Of a stretch of DNA of 64,000 nucleotides, positions 47,752-57,231 are shown in pieces. Position numbers and translations under genes: made by a program. Source of the stretch: Symsagittifera roscoffensis (Eukaryota; Xenacoelomorpha; Acoela; Convolutidae); assembly GCF_963678635.1 (NCBI RefSeq), contig NC_087064.1:37333716-37397715 (forward strand). Reading direction: 5' to 3'. Each line of letters starts with the position of its first letter. Position 1 is the stretch's first letter. A model generated the notes under the pieces. The model did not search any database. It was not told where the DNA came from and worked only from the letters and a program-made list of their open reading frames with translations.

Positions 47752-49162
47752 GCTTGTTTGCCTTTATACTCTGCCTTACTTTTGCTTTGCAACATCCTCC
47801 GGCCCTGAAGAAGGAAGAATTGGAGTGAGCTTAATGGTCGGCCGAGTGAGTTCACGCGTTGCGGTTTTAACAAGGGCGGGTTGTCCGCGAACGTTCTGTC
47901 CATAGTTTAGCTTGAGGATTCGGGCAAAAGGGCAGTACCTAACCAGACAAATGGGCTCGAACGCCCTTCTTAAGCGCGAAGTAAGACTGAGTGTGCCACT
48001 TGACACGTTCATTCAGTAAGGGATTATATTCTCAAAGCCAATTGACCAAACAGAATTAGCTTACGAATGCGCTCGCTCGTACCATTTCTTATAGTCGTCG
48101 GGTTTCCCTGGTAAAAGCGAAGAAAAGTTCGTGGTTTTTGTCCACGCAAAAAGTTTTTTCCGGTTAATCTTTTGATAATTAGGTGGAATCCACTCTAACG
48201 TATGTACATATTTAAAACCGTTTTTGTTCCCTTTTCTAATGAAAATTTTTCATAGTTTTACAGTAAAGCTATTCCAAGTCCCTGATACCAAGATACCACC
48301 TAATGTTCTCGAGATATAAAAGATCCTAGTTTCCAAAATCTAGTACTTTTACCTTTTTTTATCCCACAATTTCTCTCAATATGATTCACAGTAGGCTTTG
48401 CGCTTTTCCATGGCCTTCCGCTTTTCAAATTTAACACCTCCTTATACCCTACGAAACGGTTCTGCATTTAAATAATTTTGTGGTTACTTGAATCCAAAAA
48501 TCCCTAGGCCGTTGAACTGCGAGAAACATTTGGTTCATTTAGTTTGTTATGCCTATCACACCTTATCTGTACTTTCTCTTTTTTGTACGTCAAGTGTGCA
48601 ATATTCAGCAAAATTATTTTGCCTATTTGAAAAGGCTCCTGATGTAGCCGTCGTTTCTTACTACTAAAGAGACCGTTCACTTGAATTTATTTTTTCAAAT
48701 CGGTGTAATGAGCAATTTTCCTCTCTTGCTATTTCTTTGTAGCATCATTTCGCATATTCAGTACCTACAGGATTTTTTTCTTGGCTTACACCTATCAGCG
48801 AATAAGCCAAAAGGGGTCCAATTTTTTTTCGAACTATTTCTGTTTGCCTTCAATTAAACCTTCTTGGCTTTTGAGGATGGTACCGTTTTCATCCTTGATG
48901 TAAATTGCTTCTAGTTTTTGTGTCTGCTGGATACTCGTTCATTAATCTCTGTTATTGGAAAGTCTTGGACACACTTCGTTGTTTTTGCTGATACAGGTAG
49001 CGCTTCCAATGTTATGTATTGTAGAGCAATTTTTCGCCAATGGTTAGAATACTTTCTGGATCTATCTTGAAATCCAAAGCAAGAAGGCAGTGTGAGTAGT
49101 TTTCCGCCATTATCAAAAGCTCCTGGTCGATCTTTTCGGATTTCAGTTTCCTTGGATTTCGA
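47752..49162. other. Unassigned DNA
   Basis: No domain recognised. On the minus strand, near 48850-48900, IYIKDENGTILKSQEGL resembles the linker before RT in some non-LTR ORF2 proteins (a D-G-x-I/V-L pattern). The 88-codon frame at 48911-49177 lies just upstream of it. This could be a very old ORF2 scrap, but the evidence is thin. 47.8-48.0 kb is more GC-rich than its surroundings, without a recognisable feature. Confidence 0.3.
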
Positions 49163-49694
49163 TGTACATACTGCCAAATATTGTCAACGCTAAATTGTCA
49201 GCAGCTAAATTTTTGTATATAAAAGCCTTTATGCTTCCAGTTGTTCCAAGCCGTTCTTAATTGCAGAAACTTTTGAGTTGAAAGCTACTCCCGCTGTTTA
49301 ACAGTCCGGTGACCGATTTGTCGTTTAATTGTAACTCCATATCAAACATTTGGTTTTGTTAGCGGAGAAAACCTTGTTTACGTTGGTTTGCTCCATCTTT
49401 TAAACCCAAAGACTTTTGCTTAGTGTGGTGTACATACTGCCGAATATTGTCAACGCCAAATTGTCAGCAGCTAAATTTTTGTATATAAAAGCCTTTATTC
49501 TTCCAGTTTTTCCATGCCGTTCTTAAGTGCAGAAACTTTTGAGTTGAAAGCTACTCCCGCTGTTTAACAGTCCTGTGTTCGATTTTTCGTTTAATTGTAA
49601 CTCCATATCAAACATTTGTTTTTATTAGTGGAGAAAACCTTGATTACGTTGGTTTGCTCCATCTTTTAAACCCAAAGACTTTTGCTAAGTGTGG
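49163..49694. repeat. 266-bp tandem duplication
   Basis: 49163-49428 and 49429-49694 are direct copies with about 94% identity by eye. Each starts TGTACATACTGCC and ends near AGTGTGG. No coding function is evident. Confidence 0.9.
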
Positions 49695-49787
49695 GTAGAG
49701 CTACCGCAAGTAAAACAAACACGGCAGTTTTTTGCACAAAATCAGCTTAGGTTCTTCTAAAAGTGCGTTGCTGATTTTGCAGGTAGA

Positions 49788-52700
49788 TAATCAGAAGGTC
49801 AAAAGTATCATAGTAACCGAGGTTACAGTCATGAGTCCCTTCATCATGTATTCCAGTCAAAATCCTTGGAATTTTCTAGATATGGAAGTGATAATGATAA
49901 AAGAAGATGTCAAGTGTTTAAGTCCTTTTCAATTAAAATCGATACGGGTTATGCTTCTTCAATAAGAACACGCAACTCGACACGAGATAATATAATATAC
50001 AAGTGTTACAAGTAAAAAATTTCGTCGAAAGTTATTTTGTCATTTATTGTTCCAAGTACGCAAGCGGCGTTCGCAATCTGTATTGCCATGGAGATTCTCT
50101 GTTTTAAAAAGCTGCCTGCTCTGGGTTCCTCTGTGCATATATTTAGGTTCTTACAAAGCTTGCTCAAAAAAAACTTCTGTGCTGGGGCCGGCCGCGCTCT
50201 GAATTTCAAAAGCTAGCGGTTGAAAAAGATATCCATCATTTACAAGATCTTTATATTTGTCAATTTTTCGCTCTTCCGCTTCAGCGGCAGCCGTACCAGG
50301 GTTACAAACAGACCCGGCATTAATCCTACAAGGAGCTAAGGAGTCTACTACCGTTACATCCCATAAGAGCTGCTTACCATCAGCCCATGGAACGAGCGTC
50401 AAACCGTCTGGTTGCTTCTGATCGGTCCTGTAGAGGTGTCGTGGTTCTAAAACAGACGGAATGTGAGTAGATGATAGACTCTGCTTTACAAGGGCATGCA
50501 CTTTTGAGGCAAGAAAGACCATGCCAACCATCCTCGGTAATGTCTTTTCCGCACACGCATTTATGCCGTTCGCATATTTTTGATTCTAATCGAAGTCCTA
50601 TCGCAATTCTGAATTGTTGGTTCGACAGTTTTAACCTTAAATTTTTGCACGGGAAGACGTTCAACCATTGATATCCAAATCTATCTTGGAACGCGTTGAA
50701 CCTTTTTACGTCCGTTGGTTCGAGTCGTAAAATCAAGTCTGCAATTTCGCTGTCAAAAATTGGCTCCGTCCAATTTTTTTGGATTTCATTTTCCGGAGCC
50801 ATTTCAATTTTTCCAAGGTCAAACCACCGTTTAAGCGCATCATCATAGGTTCCATCCACATGCTCCAAACCAAAGATTTCGCTCAAGGCATCTTTCGCTC
50901 CTACTGCTGAGGCTAAGAAAGCGGGTAAAGCGAGTAGACGAGCGGAAGAAACGCCCAAGCCACCTTTGGCTGCCGGGAGAACTGCTTGTAAAAACTGGTT
51001 ATCATCCATTTTCACGTTAGTGACCTTGCATAACGAATTTCTTAGTAATTTATCGTAGCGTTCCAAAAAATCATTTTGCAAAAAACAAGGGCTCGTACGC
51101 AAAAAATATAGGAGTTTTGGCATGCTAAAGCAATTTTTCAGGAGGTAAAAACCATAATGGGCGTCTAGTTTGTCAATGACATCCGAGATTTTTTCAAGCT
51201 CCCTAATTTTTTCGTCGAGTAATTCTTTTCGGCAAAGTTCGCCGATTGGAGATCCTAAAATGAGGAGTTCTTATTTTGTTTTTATTTTTATTTTGGGGCA
51301 TATTTTTCGAAATTGTGTCAAAATTGAATTATACTGTGTACTAGTAGTCGGTCCCAAAAAACAAAGTTCACACTTCTCAGTGTTTAAGCTCAGGCCGTAA
51401 ATTTGTTCCGATTTCAGAATGTTTTTAAGGTCCTGGAGTACTACCTCATAGTCTTCGGCTAAATTCCCATCATCTAAAAACAAGATGTTAATTTTCGACT
51501 CCAACTGTTTGACTAGTGTATGAATTGTTTCCGCAAAAAGGGGTGGGGCTTCAGGATCACCTTGCTGAGTTCCATCTTCTGACATTATGACAGAGCTTCC
51601 GTAAAAAAGGTAACTAGGTTTACCATACGCGCAATGGGTGCAATTATACAATTCGGGGCGATTTGAAAAAACATGATTCAGCATTGTTTCTCTGTTTAAA
51701 GAGTTAAAGGCATTCTTAAAATCTAGTTTTAAAAGAACAGTACATTTTGGATTGTCGTCGCGTTCAATTAGGTTTCGAAACGAGTGCGCAGCTATTTCTG
51801 CTCTTCGTTTGGTACCGCATCCTACCTGTACGTTTCCGAAAAAATTTTGTCGCTCGGAGAGGGCCTTGCTTCCAGCGCATTTAGACGCGATACGTCTCAG
51901 CGTGTTGCCTATGGCAATCGGTTTCAACCCTCCGTCTAATTTTATGAGGGCGGTAAGCTTTGCGCCAAAAAAGAAAGGTCTTAGTGGTTCCGGTATTATG
52001 AAATATCCAATGAGGTTTATCAGCTTAGTAAGCGATTTCAGAAAATTAAGTCCTGCACTGCCATTCGACTTACTAACAAGATCTTTAAAAATTTGAGGAA
52101 ATATTTTATCAGGACCTGCTGCTGATCAGTTTGGAAAGGAAATTACCGCTTTGTATAGGTCGAAATCGGTTACGAAAAAACGATCCAACTTTTCTGGATT
52201 TGGAGCTGCAAATTTGGCTCGCTGCGGGTGCTTAGACAACAATTTTTGATAGTTATCAGTTGAAAAAAGGAGCTATTTTGTCATCCGAAGCAGCAAGCCT
52301 TATTCCTCCCTTTACATTTCCTTCATCGAGCTTACTACTTATTAACTTTATTCTCTGCTCGAGGTCACTCAGAGGCGGGCTTGAAACTTGGGGATGGGGT
52401 TTTGGAAGTGACACGTCATTTGCTTGAAATTTTTTATTTATCAAAGAGCTCATGCTTTTGGTCTGTTTGTGTCCACTTTTTTTCGGTTGCTCCAAAAAAA
52501 ACAAGAACGACGTTAAAAAAATTAGCCATTTTGTAACATCTTCTACATTGTAGACGATGTCATTTATTTTGTCCGACAGACTTTCCGCCAAGGGAACACG
52601 CGAGTCCTTTGGTACTCTCTTGAGTACTCGGACATTTGAGATGGCAGTATTAACATAATTGTCTAGCACTAAATCATTACCTATTGTTGCTTTATTAACA

Positions 52701-53242
52701 GATTTTACATCAACTCATAAAGGACACTGAAACCATTGGGTTTTCTTAGAGTCGCTAAGAGAAATATTTACACAACTGATATGATACCAACTAGAACAAC
52801 AATCATATCTAATCCAATTTATCAGTCCTGAAGGTTTTAAGCAATCTTTGCTTGTACACTCTTTGTTGTTTTTCCTCATCTTGACGCAGCATAAAGGTAA
52901 AAAAAAAGGATTTTGACTGGACTTTAGGGGACTGAACTAACCCATGATAAGCGGTTAGTGGGAATTTTACAAATCAGCAAATAAAAAAAAGACAACTAAA
53001 TTAATTTAAATTTTAAAATCGAATTATAAAAATCAAAAACAAGGAACAATCTCACCCGAGCTCAGTAGGTCCAGCGCCGCACCACCAGACTCCTCAAGCC
53101 AGTTCCAGTTCCCCACCTCCCCACAGAAAGCCACTTGACAGACCAGTCTCTAAAATCCCTCAGAGGGCGCTCCACATACAGGCACAAACATCAAACATAA
53201 CAAATCTATTTAATAAGTTTATCACAACAATTAGGCTAAATT
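49788..53242 (-). mobile_element. RLE-type non-LTR retrotransposon, copy A (full length, dead)
   Basis: Shares both ends with copy B (54274-60029): TAATCAGAAGGTC at the 3' end and ..ACAATTAGGCTAAATT at the 5' end. Flanking DNA differs, so these are two insertions and not one segmental duplication. Length is about 3.46 kb, with no polyA tail. The restriction-like endonuclease and lack of APE place it near the R2/R4/NeSL/Hero-type elements. I cannot name the clade. Confidence 0.88.
50006..52879 (-). pseudogene. Copy A ORF: PHD finger, RT, zinc knuckle, RLE; multiply broken
   Basis: Starts at ATG 52879 with a PHD finger (to about 52715). The RT fingers and palm follow (GGLKPIAIGNTLRR near 51930, KLDFKNAFNSLNRE near 51705, GTQQGDPEAPPLF near 51560, FLDDG near 51475), then the thumb, CVCGKDITEDGWHGLSC near 50560-50510, and the endonuclease. 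Lesions relative to copy B: a TGA at 52126-52128 in place of a Gly codon, TAA at 51271-51273 in place of Glu, a 29-bp deletion near 50497 removing the start of the endonuclease, and one extra A in an A-run at 50166-50173. The TGA at 52715-52717 is shared with copy B. The YLDDG catalytic motif reads FLDDG. Confidence 0.88.
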
Positions 53243-53300
53243 GCTGTGATAAACTTAAACTTGAAACTTGGGGATGGGGTTAAACTTGAAACTTTGGCTA
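53215..53300. repeat. Fold-back and self-templated filler at the 5' end of copy A
   Basis: AAGTTTATCACAACAATT at 53215 is followed, after AGGCTA, by a reverse complement with one mismatch ending at 53256. Next comes CTTGAAACTTGGGGATGGGG (near 53261-53280), an exact copy of sequence inside the element's own coding region near 52380, and then a second TTAAACTTGAAACTTTGG. Copy B ends cleanly at the same 5' terminus without this. Confidence 0.85.
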
Positions 53301-53368
53301 ATAGTTATAAGTGTGTTGTGTAGCTTTTGAAATCGTTACAACCGGTGGATCCCTCCGGTATTAAAATC

Positions 53369-53916
53369 GGGAAACGGACTTTATCCTCCACGGTCATTAT
53401 CCTCCAGGCGATATCCTCCACCATTATGCTCCATTTCTCAAACAGGGACTTTTTCCTCCATTTTTATCCCCCAATTTTATGAATTTGGATGTTTTCCTCC
53501 AATTAGTAAATTCAGTCAAATTATTAGATTATATCCAATATTTGATCATTTCAGACAAAAAATGGAACTTCCTGATCATTCCGCGTACGGGCAGCCCAAT
53601 TATATGGAACAAGTTGACTTCGGAACATTTGGAGGATAAAGTCCGTTTCCCTTGAGAAACCATGAAATTTGCCATGCTCAACAAAAACCAACGAAATCGA
53701 AAACTTCAATTACGATTTAATTGAAATTATTAATTTTTGTTATTCAATTTCATCGCAGTTTTAATTGTCAGTTAATTTCTCCTATCTGCTTTGTTTTTTT
53801 TTCCGTTTCATTCTTCTCAATAAATGAAAAAGGCGCTTTTATACTCGGAGGACTTTATCCGCCATGGAGGATATCGCCTGGAGGATAATTACCGTGGAGG
53901 ATAAAGTCCTGTACCC
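53369..53916. mobile_element. 548-bp TIR element (MITE), Mutator-like
   Basis: Ends are 52-bp inverted repeats with about four mismatches (53369-53420 and 53865-53916), starting GGGAAACGGACTTTATCCTC on the left and GGGTACAGGACTTTATCCTC from the right end inward. TATCCTCCA recurs inside each arm. The flanks ATTAAAATC (53360-53368 and 53917-53925) are a perfect 9-bp direct repeat, the usual target duplication of Mutator-like elements. There is no transposase frame, so it would depend on one elsewhere. An exact reverse complement of the first 21 bp also occurs at 53631-53651, so a smaller element or recombined end is embedded. Confidence 0.85.
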
Positions 53917-53925
53917 ATTAAAATC

Positions 53926-54273
53926 TTCGAGACCGAACTTGCTGTTGCCATACTTCACTCCCACCATTTTTAAATATTATTTATTTTATCTCTACAGCTT
54001 GAGATTTTCTAGGTCCTACTTGCTGATATGAAAATAAAATAACGTTGTTTTTAGTCCTTTAAATACAGTTTATCCACTGTTAATTGGCAAATTGATTTTT
54101 TTCCGATCAGTTTTACTTATTTTCTTCAATTTTTCAATGACTTGAGCAATTGTTTTTCCAGTTTTCCTGGTTTTTGAAAAAACTTCAGTTTTAACGAGTG
54201 TTTACATTTTGTTTGATATTTCAATGGCGTCCGACACGATTGACATTTTTTGATCAATTCGAATTTTTCGAGG
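53926..54273. other. Unassigned AT-rich DNA
   Basis: Flank between the TIR element and the 3' end of RLE copy B. No feature seen. Confidence 0.5.
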
Positions 54274-54491
54274 TAATCAGAAGGTCAAAAGTATCATAGT
54301 AACCGAGGTTACAGTCATGAGTCCCTTCATCATGTATTCCAGTCAAAATCCTTGGAATTTTCTAGATATGGAAGTGATAATGATAAAAGAAGATGTCAAG
54401 TGTTTAAGTCCTTTTCATTTAAAATCGATACGGGTTACGCTTCTTCAATAAGAACACGCAACTCGACACGAGATAATATAATATACAAGTG

Positions 54492-56018
54492 TTACAAGTA
54501 AAAAATTTCGTCGAAAGTTATTTTGTCATTTATTGTTCCGAGTACGCAAGCGCCGTTCGCAATCTGTATTGCCAGGGAGATTCTCTGTTTTAAAAAGCTG
54601 CCTGCTCTGGGTTCCTCAGTGCATATGCTTAGGTTCTTACAAAGCTTGCTCAAAAAAACTTCTGTGCTGGGGCCGGCCGCGCCCTGAATTTCAAAAGCTA
54701 GCGGTTGAAAAAGATATCCATCATTTACAAGATCTTTATATTTGTCAATTTTTCGCTCTTCCGCTTCAGCGGCAGCCGTACCAGGGTTACAAACAGACCC
54801 GGCATTAATCCTACAAGGAGCTAAGGAGTCTACTACCGTTACATCCCACAAGAGCTGCTTACCATCAGCCCATGGAACGAGCGTCAAACCGTCTGGTCGC
54901 TTCTGATCGGTCCTGTAGAGGTGTCGTGGTTCTAAAACAGACGGAATGTGAGTAGATGATAGACTCTGCTTTATAAGGGCATTCAGGTTTGAATGCCTAG
55001 AGAATCTCCCTGCACTTTTGAGGCAAGAAAGACCATGCCAACCATCCTCGGTAACGTCTTTTCCGCACACGCATTTATGCCGTTCGCATATTTTTGATCC
55101 TAATCGAAGTCCTATCGCAATTCTGAGTTGTTGGTTCGACAGTTTTAACCTTAAATTTTTGCAGGGGATGACGTTCAACCATTGGGATCCAAATCTATCT
55201 TGGAACGCGTTGAACCTTTTCACGTCCGTTGGTTCGAGTCGTAAAATCAAGTCTGCAATTTCGCTGTCAAAAATTGGCTCCGTCCAATTTTTTTGGATTT
55301 CATTTTCCGGAGCCATTTCAATTTTTCCAAGGTCAAACCACCGTTTAAGCGCATCATCATAGGTTCCATCCACATGCTCCAAACCAAAGATTTCGCTCAA
55401 GGCATCTTTCGCTCCTACTGCTGAGGCTAAGAAAGCGGGTAAAGCGAGTAGACGAGCGGAAGAAACGCCCAAGCCACCTTTGGCTGCCGGGAGAACTGCT
55501 TGTAAAAACTGGTTATCATCCATTTTCACGTTAGTGACCTTGCATAACGAATTTCTTAGTAATTTATCGTAGCGTTCCAAAAAATCATTTTGCAAAAAAC
55601 AAGGGCTCGTACGCAAAAAATATAGGAGTTTTGGCATGCTAAAGCAATTTTTCAGGAGGTAAAAACCATAATGGGCGTCTAGTTTGTCAATGACATCCGA
55701 GATTTTTTCAAGCTCCCTAATTTTTTCGTCGAGTAATTCTTTTCGGCAAAGTTCGCCGATTGGAGATCCTAAAATGAGGAGTTCTTCTTTTGTTTTTATT
55801 TTTATTTTGGGGCATATTTTTCGAAATTGTGTTAAAATTGAATTATACTGTGTACTAGTAGTCGGTCCCAAAAAACAAAGTTCAAACTTCTCAGTGTTTA
55901 AGCTCAGGCCGTAAATTTGTTCCGATTTCAGAATGTTTTTAAGGTCCCGGAGTACTACCTTATAGTCGTCGGCTAAATTCCCATCATCTAAATACCAGAT
56001 GTTAATTTTCGACTCCAA
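54492..56018 (-). pseudogene. RLE-element C-terminal half: RT palm end, thumb, zinc knuckle, endonuclease
   Basis: Counting from TTG at 56018: the RT motif C reads YLDDG at residues 9-13, and GLSLNTEKFELCFLG follows at about 37-51. A CCHC knuckle lies at C316, C318, H328 and C332. The restriction-like endonuclease has R341-H342, the R374-P375-D376 motif and D392 in WDVTV, then a long conserved tail (AEERKIDKYKDL, FQPLAFEIQG) to residue 508. In R2-type elements this enzyme nicks the target and primes reverse transcription. The frame is intact to TAA at 54492. Upstream coding continues in the same frame beyond a single TAG at 56019-56021, where copy A has a Gln codon. The TTG here is therefore not a true start. 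Confidence 0.9.
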
Positions 56019-56021
56019 CTA

Positions 56022-57156
56022 TTTGACTAGTGTATGAATTGTTTCCGCAAAAAGGGGTGGGGCTTCAGGATCACCTTGCTGAGTTCCGTCTTCTGACATT
56101 ATGACAGAGCTTCCGTAAAAAAGGTAACTAGGTTTAGCATACGCGCAATGGGTGTAATTATATAATTCGGGGCGATTTGAAAAAACATGATTCAGCATTG
56201 TTTCTCTGTTTAAAGAGTTAAAGGCATTCTTAAAATCTAGTTTTAAAAGAACAGTACATTTTGGATTGTCGTCGCGTTCAATTAGGTTTCGAAACGAGTG
56301 CGCAGCTATTTCTGCTCCTCGTTTGGTACCGCATCCTACCTGTACGTTTCCGAAAAAATTTTGTCGCTCGGAGAGGGCCTTGCTTCCAGCGCATTTAGAC
56401 GCGATACGTCTCAGCGTGTTGCCTATGGCAATCGGTCTCAACCCTCCGTCTATTTTTATGAGGGCGATAAGCTTTGCGCAAAAAAAGAAAGGTCTTAGTG
56501 GTTCCGGTATTTTGCCATCTCCAATGAGGTTTATCAGCTTAGTAAGCGATTTCAGAAAATTAAGTCCTGCACTGCCATTCGACTTACTAACAAGATCTTT
56601 AAAAATTTGAGGAAATATTTTATCAGGACCTGCTGCTGATCCGTTTGGAAAGGACATTATCGCTTTGTATAGGTCGAAATCGGTTACGAAAAAACTATCC
56701 AACTTTTCTGGATTTGGAGCTGCAAATTTGGCTCGCTGCGGGTGCTTAGATAACATTTTTTGATAGTTATCAGTTGAAAAAGGAGCTATTTTGTCATCCG
56801 AAGCAGCAAGCCTTATTCCTCCCTTTACATTTCCTTCATCGAGTTTACTACTTATTAACTTTATTCTCTGCTCGAGGTCACTCAGAGGCGGGCTTGAAAC
56901 TTGGGGATGGGGTTTTGGAAGTGACACGTCATTTGCTCGAATTTTTTTATTTATCAAAGAGCTCATAATTGTGGTCTGTTTGCGTCCACTTCTTTTCGGT
57001 TGCTCCAAAAAAAGCAAGAACGACGTTAAAAAAATTAGCCATTTTGTAACATCTTCTACATTGTAGACGATGTCATTTATTTTGTCCGACAGACTTTCCG
57101 CCAAGGGAACACGCGAGTCCTTTGGTACTCTCTTGAGTACTCGGACATTTGAGATG
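56022..57156 (-). pseudogene. RLE-element middle part: linker and RT fingers/palm
   Basis: Begins at the PLE insertion point with ISNVRVLKRVPKDSRVPLAE. A hydrophobic stretch (WLIFLTSFLLFL), a PKPHP..SSPPLSDLEQRIKLISS linker and the RT follow: AAGPDKIFPQIFKDL, GLRPIAIGNTLRRIASK, LKLDFKNAFNSLNRE (motif A) and GTQQGDPEAPPLF (motif B). It is open until the TAG at 56019. An open frame continues upstream into the PLE region (to 57410), but that part is antisense PLE and does not belong to this protein. Confidence 0.88.
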
Positions 57157-57200
57157 TCCGAGTACTCAAGAGAGTACTCGGACATCTCTTGAGTACTCGA
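57130..57200. repeat. Palindromic filler at the PLE 5' junction
   Basis: CTCTTGAGTACTCGGACAT, present once in copy A at the same site, is followed here by TTGAG, its exact 19-bp reverse complement, then two further partial direct copies (AGTACTCGGACAT and CTCTTGAGTACTCG). PLE sequence starts just after, near 57199. Confidence 0.9.
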
Positions 57201-57231
57201 AATATCGAGGAAATATCTCAAAGATAATGGG

